NCBI RefSeq assembly: GCF_014640555.1 | Contig: NZ_BMHE01000027.1 | Location: 31,398 to 95,397 of the forward strand | DNA: 64,000 bases | DNA from: Paenibacillus marchantiophytorum | GTDB taxonomy: Bacteria > Bacillota > Bacilli > Paenibacillales > NBRC-103111 | Reading direction: 5' to 3' | Shown: positions 26,535-35,209 of the stretch, in pieces | How positions within the stretch are numbered: position 1 is the stretch's first letter | Layout: every line of letters begins with the position of its first letter | Notes under the pieces: model-generated | The model's input: the letters and a program-made list of their open reading frames with translations, nothing else | Told to the model about the DNA's origin: nothing | Database searches by the model: none | Translations under genes and position numbers: made by a program

Positions 26535-26626
26535 TGTCTGGTGATAAAAAAGTCGTGAACCAGTAAAAAAAGTCATGAACCAGTAAAAAGAGTTGTGAAC
26601 CAGTAAAGAAAGTCGTGAACCTCTAA
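26535..26626 (+). repeat. R-type end of element 2 with four tandem TnsB sites
   Basis: After the terminal TGTCTGGTGAT, four 20-bp units follow without gaps at 26547, 26567, 26587 and 26607. Their core is AAAGTCGTGAACCAGTAA, with single changes in units 2-4. The core recalls the Tn7 site AAAGTCTTAAACTGA, and the distance from TGT to AAAGTC is the same as in Tn7 (recalled from memory). Confidence 0.92.
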
Positions 26627-26629
26627 GTC

Positions 26630-26669
26630 AGTCCCGATGAGTTTTATCATTCATCGGGACTATTTTTTT
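26630..26669 (+). terminator. Terminator hairpin just inside the R end of element 2
   Basis: AGTCCCGATGA pairs with TCATCGGGACT across a ten-base loop and is followed by a run of seven T. Tn7 has a comparable hairpin between its R end and tnsA. It should stop outside transcription from entering the element. A very similar hairpin lies inside the relic end at 57767. Confidence 0.85.
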
Positions 26670-26674
26670 AAGGA

Positions 26675-27022
26675 GTGATACATATCGAAACAATAGGTAG
26701 TCGTATTAAAATGATTAGAAAGCTAAATAAGATTAATCAAGTTGACTTTTCTAATCAGATTGGAATATCACAGGCAACGCTTAGCGAACTAGAGCAAGAC
26801 AAGTATAAGCCATCGGTTGATACTATTCTCGCCATTGTTCAAGGATTCGAAGCGGATGTTGAATGGATTCTTATTGGAACGAAGAGTGCTGCAGGTAAGG
26901 CTTTCGGAATCAGGGAAGTCAATGAAAAAGAGGCTAACGTATTAGTGCATTTTGATAAGCTAAAAACAACTGATCAAGATGAAATTATTGATTTCATAAA
27001 GTTAAAATTAAGTCGATATTGA
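26675..27022 (+). CDS. XRE-family transcriptional regulator of element 2
   Basis: Residues 7-66 give a helix-turn-helix: IGSRIKMIRKLNKINQVDFS, then QIGISQATLSELEQDKYKPS, then TILAIVQGFEADVEWILIG. The C-terminal 40 residues are short and acidic. It is the first gene inside the R end. The GTG at 26675 overlaps the AAGGAG that should serve as ribosome binding site. Either a nonstandard start (ATA or ATC, 3-9 bases on) or another upstream site is used; the exact start is uncertain. It may regulate the left-arm cargo. Confidence 0.8.
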   Translation: MIHIETIGSRIKMIRKLNKINQVDFSNQIGISQATLSELEQDKYKPSVDTILAIVQGFEADVEWILIGTKSAAGKAFGIREVNEKEANVLVHFDKLKTTDQDEIIDFIKLKLSRY

Positions 27023-27156
27023 GTGACTTTATATTGTTGGTAAATGACATTATGCTAGATTTATTATTTTGAATATTTCACGTTACTGAGTGTTTAATTT
27101 GATGACAAAAATGGGGAAATATACTGATTAAGTAATTCCAATAATAATTTAATTTT

Positions 27157-27296
27157 AATGGCTTCGCTCTTTTTTTAAAGACCGAAGCCATTAGTCGTTT
27201 TGAGGGGTATGTAATATATAAAGTTGGAAGTGAGATCCTAGATTCTATTATTTTTTATCATACTAAAGAACTATATTAGAAAAATGCTGTTATAAT
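27157..27296 (+). promoter_or_regulatory. Intergenic region between XRE gene and Kiwa: hairpin and possible -10
   Basis: The 372 bases from 27023 to 27394 hold no gene. AATGGCTTCG (27157-27166) pairs with CGAAGCCATT (27183-27192) across a T-rich loop; it lacks a trailing T-run but may still end the XRE transcript. TATAAT at 27291-27296 is a candidate -10 for the Kiwa operon, with no good -35 box. Confidence 0.35.
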
Positions 27297-27394
27297 ATGT
27301 ATATTCGTGTCACGAGCATCTATGAATTGCAGGAGGCAGGTAGTTTGAAGACTAAGGTTAAAACCTTTCAATATGGATAAATAACATGTAATAG

Positions 27395-27997
27395 ATGGTG
27401 GTGATTATTATAAAATTTATTAAAGAGAATTGGGATAAGATAGAAATTTATATAATATCTCTTTGGTTATTATTTTTTCTGATTATCGTATTAACAATAA
27501 ATGTACCAATATATTTTGGTAGGGGATGGGCATTTATTGGCATTACTAAATTATTTAAAATGAATATAGTGGCATTATTTTCGATATCATTCTTAATTAT
27601 TGGATTTATTTTCTATAGCAGATTTAAATACAAGATGGGTGGGAGTCAAAGGACAGCTTTTAAAATAACAAAAATACAAAATGTTAATTTTGAACACCTA
27701 ACATTTATTGCAACTTATATAATTCCATTAATTGCGTTCGATCTAAGCAAAACTAGATTTGTTATCGTTCTTTCACTTATTCTGATTATTATTGGAATGA
27801 TTTATGTGAAAACAAATATTTTTTACGCTAATCCTTCATTGGCCTTGTTGGGGTATCACATTTATAGAGTTGATGGAATGTTTAGAACAGAAGAAAGAAA
27901 AGAAATTATAGTTATTTCTAGACAACGGCTAACTCTTGGAATGAATGTAAGATATAAAAAACTTGATGACAAAATATACTTTGTGAGGGTTGAATGA
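27395..27997 (+). CDS. kwaA: KwaA, membrane subunit of the Kiwa anti-phage system
   Basis: The 200-residue protein has four predicted membrane segments, at about residues 17-40, 53-74, 100-117 and 122-142 (for example IISLWLLFFLIIVLTI and FVIVLSLILIIIGMIYV), then a soluble tail of about 55 residues. This matches KwaA, the membrane protein of the two-gene Kiwa system, which detects infection at the membrane and works with the DNA-binding KwaB. The assignment rests on size, topology and the four-base overlap with a DUF4868-type kwaB gene; KwaA sequence itself is poorly conserved. Confidence 0.8.
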   Translation: MVVIIIKFIKENWDKIEIYIISLWLLFFLIIVLTINVPIYFGRGWAFIGITKLFKMNIVALFSISFLIIGFIFYSRFKYKMGGSQRTAFKITKIQNVNFEHLTFIATYIIPLIAFDLSKTRFVIVLSLILIIIGMIYVKTNIFYANPSLALLGYHIYRVDGMFRTEERKEIIVISRQRLTLGMNVRYKKLDDKIYFVRVE

Positions 27998-28968
27998 AAA
28001 TGACAAAAGATGAGTTGAATCAAAGCCTTAATACTTTTTTTCAAGATGAACACGAATTGCTAGCAGAAATATATTTTATTTTAAAAGTAGGTACTGAAAC
28101 TGTTCTTAGATTTGCTGATATTGAGCGAGATTCCCAAATAGATTTAACTAGTCAGTTTATTGGGAAAGTTAAATCTGAGCTAATTGAAGATCAGAATCTA
28201 AATGTGATCAGTATTTCTGATGCTGATGATAGAACAAATGTTATCTACGAATATGACCTAGAAGAAATTCCTAATGAATTAACTGTAATTGATCAAATAA
28301 TTGAAAATGAGGATATAGAAACGTTTACGTTTGATAATGATCGGCTTGAAGATATAAGAGGAATAGTTATTTTAATTTCTCATAATGGTGAAAATTTAGT
28401 TTTATATAAAAAACATTATCCAATAAGTCTTTTTAAAAAAGATGGTGGATTTAATATTAAAAGGTGGGGGAATCAACAACGATTTACTCAACTAGATGAA
28501 GACATTGTGAAAATAAATATTTCATTTGATTTTATAAAATTAAATAATACATTATTCATTAAAGATCTAAAGACTTTAGAGAAATTTTTTGGATTTCATG
28601 ATGTAATAAAAAGGAAAGCTGAATCTTGCTTGGAAAAAATTATAGAAGCAGAAATACTAGAAAACCCTGAAGATTTAAAAACCCTAATGGAGGATATTAC
28701 TTTTGCTCGAAAAATGACTAAAGTATATTCTTCATCACCGGTTTTGGGGAAAATACCTACACTTACCATAATATCCTTTGTAGAAAATTACCCATCATTA
28801 GTAGGGAAATTTCAATTTAATGCAGATAAAAGTAGAATCTCACTTTCTACGAATATTTCAAAGCAATTATTTATTAAGCTGCTAAATGACGACTTTCTAC
28901 AATCGGAATTAACAAATCTTTACTATGCTAGTTTAGCAAAAGATACATTACTAGAAGTAATAGTATAA
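27994..28968 (+). CDS. kwaB: KwaB, DUF4868 protein of the Kiwa system
   Basis: KwaB is the DUF4868 partner of KwaA and binds DNA to block phage replication and late expression. This 324-residue protein has the DUF4868 layout: an acidic N-terminal half, a central LYKKHYPISLFKK and LFIKDLKTLEKFFGF, then a C-terminal part ending in LLNDDFLQSELTNLYYASLAKD, the most recognisable stretch of the family. It overlaps kwaA by four bases (ATGA), showing translational coupling. Length matches typical KwaB. Confidence 0.85.
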   Translation: MKMTKDELNQSLNTFFQDEHELLAEIYFILKVGTETVLRFADIERDSQIDLTSQFIGKVKSELIEDQNLNVISISDADDRTNVIYEYDLEEIPNELTVIDQIIENEDIETFTFDNDRLEDIRGIVILISHNGENLVLYKKHYPISLFKKDGGFNIKRWGNQQRFTQLDEDIVKINISFDFIKLNNTLFIKDLKTLEKFFGFHDVIKRKAESCLEKIIEAEILENPEDLKTLMEDITFARKMTKVYSSSPVLGKIPTLTIISFVENYPSLVGKFQFNADKSRISLSTNISKQLFIKLLNDDFLQSELTNLYYASLAKDTLLEVIV

Positions 28969-29066
28969 TCCTTACATTGTTTATGGATTTCATCTTTATT
29001 CATAGGAGATGTCAGAGTCTCTACATGTGAACATATTATGCTGGAAGAATAGTACAATAAATAGTG

Positions 29067-29105
29067 TATAATTATGGAAAACCTCTGTCGAATGAAGGGG
29101 TTTTC
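29067..29105 (+). promoter_or_regulatory. Promoter -10 and leader hairpin before hsdM
   Basis: TATAAT at 29067-29072 is followed at once by a hairpin (GAAAACCTC at 29077 with GGGGTTTTC at 29097, ten-base loop) and a TCTCTTT stretch. It may be a terminator for kwaB or an attenuator in the hsd leader. Confidence 0.4.
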
Positions 29106-29161
29106 TCTTTAATTGTGGAATAAGTCTATAGAACTAATAAGCTACAGATAGGAGCAATACC

Positions 29162-30631
29162 ATGCTAACAGGAGAAGTTCGTAATAAGATTGATAAAATA
29201 TGGTCAGATATTTGGGCAGGCGGTATTAGCAACCCATTAACCGTTATAGAGCAGCTTACTTACTTGATGTTCATTCGTTCTCTTGATGAAAAGGAACTGG
29301 AAAACGAGAGCTTCGAGGCACTTGGCGGTGAAGGGATACCGAAGATTTTTCCACAGGATGAAGATGGGCAAAACATGCGTTGGAGCAAATTCAAGACGAA
29401 AGATTCTCGTATTATTTACGATATTGTCGGTACAAAAGTTTTCCCATTTATTAAAACAATGAATGGTGCGAATACGACGGCCTTCTCGCGTTATATGCAG
29501 GATGCGATGTTCCTAGTGCCTACACCTCAGGTATTGCAAAAAATGATTACAGGCCTAGATGAGCTGTATGAACACGATATTAAAGACTTGGATATGCAGG
29601 GCGACCTTTACGAGTATATGCTCGGTAAGCTGGCTTCCGCAGGACAGAACGGCCAGTTCAGAACGCCAAAGCATATCCGCGATATGATGGTGCGTTTGCT
29701 TGCGCCTACTCCTAACGATAAAATTTGTGACCCTGCCTGCGGTACAGCGGGCTTCTTAGTATCTTCGTCAGAATATATCCGAGAGAACTTCGAAGCTGAG
29801 ATGACTAGTGAGCAGTGGGAGCATTTTGCCGGAGAGATGTTCTCTGGATTTGATACAGACCGTACCATGTTGCGCCTATCGGCTATGAACCTGATGCTTC
29901 ATTCTATTAACCAGCCTCATATCGATTATGTGGACAGTGTATCCAAGCAGAACAGTATTGCTTCCGCGTATGATATTGTACTTGCCAATCCGCCATTCAC
30001 AGGAACGGTTGACGCCGAGAGTATTAACGATAACTTGAAGACAGTCTGTGATACCAAAAAGACGGAGCTTTTGTTTCTGGCACTCTTTTTGCGAATTCTC
30101 CGTAAGGGTGGACGCTGCGCATGTATCGTGCCAGATGGTGTATTGTTTGGTTCTACCAAGGCACACAAAGCTTTGCGTAAAGAACTGGTGGAGAATCACC
30201 AGCTTCAGGCTGTTATCTCAATGCCGAGCGGTGTGTTTAAACCTTATGCCGGTGTGAGCACGGCTGTTCTTGTTTTTACCAAGACGGGTGCAGGCGGTAC
30301 AGATAAGGTTTGGTTCTATGATATGAAAGCTGACGGCTTTTCGTTGGATGATAAACGATCTCCTGTTGAAGCCAATGATATTCCCGATATTGTTACTCGC
30401 TTCCATAACCTTGAGGGTGAGATGGATCGCATGCTAACTGAGGCTAGCTTCTTGGTAGATAAGGCTGCTATTGAGGCGAATGAGTATGATTTATCAATTA
30501 ACAAATATAAAGAAGTGGTTTATGAAAAAGTGGAGTACGATAAGCCGGAAGTGATTATTGCTCGGCTCGATGGATTGAACCTTGATATTGCTGCCAAGAT
30601 GGAGGAATTGAGGGGGCTTTTGGGTGAGTAA
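29162..30631 (+). CDS. hsdM: Type I restriction-modification methyltransferase subunit
   Basis: HsdM makes N6-methyladenine in the sequence chosen by HsdS and joins HsdR in the restriction complex. The 489-residue protein has an N-terminal helical HsdM_N domain (NKIDKIWSDIWAGG), the S-adenosylmethionine motif DPACGTAGFL and the catalytic NPPF motif in VLANPPFTG. A GAGCAATACC leader follows an AGGAG site. The gene overlaps hsdS by eight bases. The hsdM-hsdS-hsdR order and the higher GC of hsdM and hsdR compared with Kiwa suggest a separate origin for this module. Confidence 0.95.
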   Translation: MLTGEVRNKIDKIWSDIWAGGISNPLTVIEQLTYLMFIRSLDEKELENESFEALGGEGIPKIFPQDEDGQNMRWSKFKTKDSRIIYDIVGTKVFPFIKTMNGANTTAFSRYMQDAMFLVPTPQVLQKMITGLDELYEHDIKDLDMQGDLYEYMLGKLASAGQNGQFRTPKHIRDMMVRLLAPTPNDKICDPACGTAGFLVSSSEYIRENFEAEMTSEQWEHFAGEMFSGFDTDRTMLRLSAMNLMLHSINQPHIDYVDSVSKQNSIASAYDIVLANPPFTGTVDAESINDNLKTVCDTKKTELLFLALFLRILRKGGRCACIVPDGVLFGSTKAHKALRKELVENHQLQAVISMPSGVFKPYAGVSTAVLVFTKTGAGGTDKVWFYDMKADGFSLDDKRSPVEANDIPDIVTRFHNLEGEMDRMLTEASFLVDKAAIEANEYDLSINKYKEVVYEKVEYDKPEVIIARLDGLNLDIAAKMEELRGLLGE

Positions 30632-31781
30632 GTGGGAAATGGTGAAGTTTGGTGATGTTTTTAAAATAGCTTCAGGTGGAACTCCTTCTAAAAGTAAGCC
30701 TGAATATTATGAAAATGGGACCATTCAGTGGGTGAGAACTGGTGATTTGAAAGATAAATATATTACCCAAGTAGATAATTGGATTACAGAAGAAGCACTT
30801 AGAAATAGCTCAGCAAAGTTATTTCCAATTGATACAGTACTTATTGCAATGTATGGGGCTACTATTGGTGCTTGCTCGATTCTATCCATCGAAGCTGCTA
30901 CCAATCAAGCCTGTGCAGCTTTTTTGCCTAACAAAGATGTGGATAGTTCCTATCTATATTTTTTTCTTTGCAGTAAGAAGGATGACTTTATTAAATTGGG
31001 AGTTGGCGGAGCGCAACCTAATATTTCAGCTACAATTCTTAAGGATGTGAATATTCCTCTCCCACCACTCGAAACACAAAAGCAAATCTCCAAAACATTA
31101 GACACCGCAGCAGAACTGCTTGCCATGCGCAAACAGCAGCTTGCAGAGTTGGACAGCCTTATCAAATCCACCTTTTATGATATGTTTGGAGAGTTAAAAA
31201 ATATCGAGACCAACGCCTTAATAGATTTAATTAATGAAGGTGCTGGTTTGTCTTACGGGATTATTCAACCTGGTGATGATGTTGGTAATGGAGTAGGTAT
31301 TATTCGCCCCGTGGATATGGTCCAAGGGACGCTAGTCCTAGAAAATATTAAATACGTACCTTCAGAGATAGAAGCACCTTATAAAAAAACGAGATTAATT
31401 GGAAATGAAATATTGATTTCCGTAAGGGGAACAGTAGGTGCTTCGGTACTTACTGATGAAAGATGTAAAGATATGAATGTAGTAAGAAATATTGCGGTTA
31501 TCAGACAAAATGATAAAGTTGTCAACAAGGTATATTTGAATGAGTATCTTAAATCTGAATCGAGTCAAAGGTATATTCAAGAAAATACGAAGGGGGCTAC
31601 ATTAAAGGGAGTAAACCTTTCAGCGTTAGGGGAACTTCGAATTCCATTGCCACCACTCTATCTGCAAAACCAATTCGCCACCATCGTCACCAAAATCGAA
31701 GAACAAAAATCCCTCGTCAAACAAGCCATCGACGAAACGCAACACCTGTTCGACAGCTTGATGAGCGAGTATTTTGAATAA
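30624..31781 (+). CDS. hsdS: Type I restriction-modification specificity subunit
   Basis: HsdS carries two target recognition domains that together read a split DNA site. The 385-residue protein shows two halves: WEMVKFGDVFKIASGGTPSK ending in the conserved helix after PLPPLETQKQIS, and a second domain ending in IPLPPLYLQNQFATIV. It overlaps hsdM by eight bases and precedes hsdR by 32 bases. Base composition of the recognition domains is more AT-rich than that of the flanking hsdM and hsdR and of its own conserved helices, as expected from domain swapping. Confidence 0.94.
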   Translation: MSKWEMVKFGDVFKIASGGTPSKSKPEYYENGTIQWVRTGDLKDKYITQVDNWITEEALRNSSAKLFPIDTVLIAMYGATIGACSILSIEAATNQACAAFLPNKDVDSSYLYFFLCSKKDDFIKLGVGGAQPNISATILKDVNIPLPPLETQKQISKTLDTAAELLAMRKQQLAELDSLIKSTFYDMFGELKNIETNALIDLINEGAGLSYGIIQPGDDVGNGVGIIRPVDMVQGTLVLENIKYVPSEIEAPYKKTRLIGNEILISVRGTVGASVLTDERCKDMNVVRNIAVIRQNDKVVNKVYLNEYLKSESSQRYIQENTKGATLKGVNLSALGELRIPLPPLYLQNQFATIVTKIEEQKSLVKQAIDETQHLFDSLMSEYFE

Positions 31782-31813
31782 CGAGCCTATATTTTATCCG
31801 TGAGGTGAATCCA

Positions 31814-34800
31814 ATGACTGCCAACTTTGAATTCTTACAGGGACAAACAGAATACGAATTATTTGCTACTGCCTGTATCGAGGCTGAACGGGTGCTTGCC
31901 ACCTCTCCTGCCATGGCAGCGGTGGGCAGCCGGAAGGCCTTTGAGCTTGCGGTCAAATGGGTATACGCCGCTGATAATACTATCACGCTGCCCTATAAGG
32001 ATAATTTGCAGTCATTGATTCATGAGCCTTCTTTCCGATTCGCCATGGAGAACCAGACCTGGGGGAAGCTGCCTTATATCATTAATCTGGGCAACCTTGC
32101 TGTACATACCAACAAGTCGGTTAGCCGAGGCGATGCTTTATTATCCCTAGCCTCTCTGTTTGAGTTCGTGCAATGGATCGACTATTGCTATGGAGCGAGC
32201 TATGAGGAACGCTCCTTTAATGAAGCGAACATCCCAGCTGAGAAGGTCGTTCTCGACGAGGCGAAGATCAAAGAGAAGGATAGTTTACTCGAACAGAAGG
32301 ATTCCGAGATCGAGGCACTCCATGCCAAAATCGCAGCAATGAGCGATCGGCTTACAGCTGACAAAGATCAGCATCAAGCACAGCGGCATTTTACCCCTGA
32401 GGATATTACTGAATTTAAAACACGCAAAAGATACATTGATGTTGAGTTGAAGCTGCTGGGTTGGACATTTGGCGATGATGTGAGGGAAGAAGTAGAGCTG
32501 TTTGGCATGCCTAATCATGAGGAGAAGGGCTATTCGGATTATGTGTTGTATGGCAAAGATGGCTTGCCCCTTGCAATCATTGAAGCGAAGCGTACTTCGA
32601 AGGATCCGAAGATTGGCACTCATCAAGCGAAGCTTTATGCGGACTGTCTTGAGAAAATGACCGGCAGACGACCGATGATGTTCACCACGAATGGGTTCGA
32701 AACCAATCTATGGGATGACGTTACCTCTCCGCAGCGTAAGGTGAGCGGTATTTTTTCAAAGGCTGATTTGGAAAAGCTGATGAACCGCCGCACCGAACGC
32801 AAGGTGTTGGATGAAGTCATCATTGATGATAAAATCACAGACCGTTACTACCAGAAGGAAGCCATCCGTGCGGTAGGTGAGCATATAACAACAGGTCATA
32901 GACGTGCGCTTCTCGTGATGGCCACAGGTACGGGGAAGACGAGAACTGCCTCCAGTTTGACGGATGTGCTATCCCGCGGGGGCTATGTGACCAATACGTT
33001 GTTCCTAGCAGACAGAACAGCATTGGTTAAGCAGGCGAAGGACGACTTCAAAAACTACTTACCCCATATGTCCCTATGTAATTTGCTGAGCAATAAGGAT
33101 GATAAGACCGCTCGTATTGTATTCTCGACATATCCGACTATGCTAAACACCATAGATAAGGCAAAAGGCGATGATGGAAAGCGTCTATTTACTCCCGCGC
33201 ATTTCGATCTGATCGTGGTGGATGAGGCGCATCGAAGTATTTTCAAGAAATATCGGACGATATTTGAATATTTTGACGGTCTTATCGTGGGATTGACGGC
33301 AACACCGAAGACGGAAGTTGATCGTAATACGTACGATTTCTTCGAGATGGAGAGCGGCGTGCCAACTTATGCGTATGCCTATGAGACAGCGGTAGAGATT
33401 GATCATGTGCTGGTTCCCTACCATAATATCGAGATCACAACGAAGTTCCTAGAGCAGGGAATTACTTATGACGATCTTTCTACAGAAGATAAGGCACGTT
33501 ATGAAGAAGATTTCACAGATGAAGACGGTGAGATGCCTGAGTTTATTCCCTCCCCTGCGGTGAATGAATTTATTTTTAACCAAGCTACGGTTGATAGAGT
33601 TCTAGAGGATCTGATGACCAAGGGGATCAAGGTGGCAGGCGGAGACAGGCTTGGAAAAACGATCATTTTCGCGCAAAATAAAAAGCATGCTCAATATATC
33701 GTTGAGCGTTTCGATAAACTTTATCCGCAGTATAACGGTAGTTTCGCTAAGCGAATTATTTCGGATGACAGCTATGCGCAGAGCATCATTGATGATTTTA
33801 AGGTTCCTGGCAAAGAGCCGCATATCGCGGTATCTGTGGATATGCTGGACACGGGTATCGACGTCCCGGATATTGTCAATTTGGTGTTCTTCAAACGCAT
33901 TCGCTCCAAGACGAAATTCTGGCAGATGATTGGCCGCGGGACAAGGCTTCGTAAGAACCTGCTCGGAGAGGGAGAAGATAAGACGCGTTTTGTCATTTTC
34001 GATTATCTAGGGAACTTCGAATTTTTCCGTCAACAGAAGGAAGGATTGCAGGGGAATGAATCTCACAGCTTGTCTGAAGCGATCTTTGCGAAGCGCGTTA
34101 GGCTGATCCATCATACTCAGCAGTCCACCTTCATCGATGAACCTTATCAAGCTATTCGTTCGGAACTGATCGATACGGTCCTATTGCAGATAAAGGCATT
34201 GAACGTGGAGCTAATCTCGGTGAAAATGCAATTGCAATATGTAGAGAAGTATAAACAGGGGGCTGCATTCGTTTGTCTGTCCGATGTAGATAAGAGCAAC
34301 CTGATTACCTATCTTGCACCTATCGTTTACATGGATGATACGGACGAGCATGCCAAGCGTTTTGACAACTTCATGTATGGACTCATGCTTGCTCAGATCG
34401 AGGGTTCGGCGCAACTGAACAAAGCTAAGAAGCAGCTGATAGAGATCTCTTCCAATCTACTACAGCGGGCTACGATTCCGCAGATTAAGGAGAAACTGGC
34501 GCTGATCAGCACGATTGGAACGGACGATTTCTGGCATAGCTCGGATATGCTGAATTTTGAGAAGGTGCGTGTTGAGCTACGTAGTCTTATCAAATTCATT
34601 ATCGATGAAGGCAGTGGGAAAAATCCGATCTATACGAATCTTGCCGATGAAGTTCTAAGCATTCAAGAGGGCAAAGAGATGTACCAGGCCTATGACTTTG
34701 AGGACTACAAGCTGAAGGTTAATCGCTATATTGAGAAGAATCGCGACACACTGGCCATTCATAAACTTCGGAACAATATCCCGCTTACTGCTCTCGATTA

Positions 34801-35164
34801 CGAAAGTTTAGAGAAGATTTTCACAGGAGAGTTAGGTACGGCTGAGGATTATCAACGAGAGTATCAGAACACGCCATTCGGTCTTTTGGTGCGCAAAATC
34901 GCTAAGCTGGAGTATGAGGCGGCGACCGTTGCATTCTCAGAATTTATTAATGATCAGTTCCTAAGCCAGGCGCAAATCGTTTTTGTGAAAAAGGTTATTG
35001 ATTATATCGTGCAGAACGGCTATATCGATAATGTATCGGAACTGACGAAGCCGCCGTTCGATAAACCACAGAGCTTCGTAAAGCTGTTCGATGGCACGAA
35101 GCAAAAGCGACTTGTAGAGATGGTAACACAGATCAAGGAGAATGCGGTTAAGATCTTGAGTTAA
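31814..35164 (+). CDS. hsdR: Type I restriction endonuclease subunit R
   Basis: HsdR is the ATP-driven translocase and nuclease of the complex. The 1116-residue protein has an N-terminal DUF4145-like helical domain, a PD-(D/E)xK nuclease core (DYVLYGKDGLPLAIIEAKRT), then a superfamily 2 helicase with motif I ATGTGKTRT, motif II VVDEAHRS, motif III GLTATPK and motif VI MIGRGTRLR. A C-terminal EcoEI-type region follows. The ATG at 31814 is used because GAGGTG lies six bases upstream; the in-frame GTG at 31805 lies inside that site. All motifs are intact. Confidence 0.95.
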   Translation: MTANFEFLQGQTEYELFATACIEAERVLATSPAMAAVGSRKAFELAVKWVYAADNTITLPYKDNLQSLIHEPSFRFAMENQTWGKLPYIINLGNLAVHTNKSVSRGDALLSLASLFEFVQWIDYCYGASYEERSFNEANIPAEKVVLDEAKIKEKDSLLEQKDSEIEALHAKIAAMSDRLTADKDQHQAQRHFTPEDITEFKTRKRYIDVELKLLGWTFGDDVREEVELFGMPNHEEKGYSDYVLYGKDGLPLAIIEAKRTSKDPKIGTHQAKLYADCLEKMTGRRPMMFTTNGFETNLWDDVTSPQRKVSGIFSKADLEKLMNRRTERKVLDEVIIDDKITDRYYQKEAIRAVGEHITTGHRRALLVMATGTGKTRTASSLTDVLSRGGYVTNTLFLADRTALVKQAKDDFKNYLPHMSLCNLLSNKDDKTARIVFSTYPTMLNTIDKAKGDDGKRLFTPAHFDLIVVDEAHRSIFKKYRTIFEYFDGLIVGLTATPKTEVDRNTYDFFEMESGVPTYAYAYETAVEIDHVLVPYHNIEITTKFLEQGITYDDLSTEDKARYEEDFTDEDGEMPEFIPSPAVNEFIFNQATVDRVLEDLMTKGIKVAGGDRLGKTIIFAQNKKHAQYIVERFDKLYPQYNGSFAKRIISDDSYAQSIIDDFKVPGKEPHIAVSVDMLDTGIDVPDIVNLVFFKRIRSKTKFWQMIGRGTRLRKNLLGEGEDKTRFVIFDYLGNFEFFRQQKEGLQGNESHSLSEAIFAKRVRLIHHTQQSTFIDEPYQAIRSELIDTVLLQIKALNVELISVKMQLQYVEKYKQGAAFVCLSDVDKSNLITYLAPIVYMDDTDEHAKRFDNFMYGLMLAQIEGSAQLNKAKKQLIEISSNLLQRATIPQIKEKLALISTIGTDDFWHSSDMLNFEKVRVELRSLIKFIIDEGSGKNPIYTNLADEVLSIQEGKEMYQAYDFEDYKLKVNRYIEKNRDTLAIHKLRNNIPLTALDYESLEKIFTGELGTAEDYQREYQNTPFGLLVRKIAKLEYEAATVAFSEFINDQFLSQAQIVFVKKVIDYIVQNGYIDNVSELTKPPFDKPQSFVKLFDGTKQKRLVEMVTQIKENAVKILS

Positions 35165-35209
35165 TGCGGAGATGTGAGGATAGATAGGCATTGCGGAAAG
35201 AGGAGAAGT

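Noticed and set aside
26547..26626. Four tandem 20-bp repeats considered as a CRISPR-like array
   Set aside because: The units are directly adjacent with no spacers, match inverted copies at 57577-57690, and sit next to a TGT terminus, so they are TnsB sites.
27157..27192. Hairpin called as a rho-independent terminator
   Set aside because: The stem is good but no T-run follows it; it is noted only as part of the intergenic region.
29608..34599. Many antisense frames across hsdM, hsdS and hsdR
   Set aside because: They lack ribosome binding sites and known motifs, and lie opposite strongly conserved genes.
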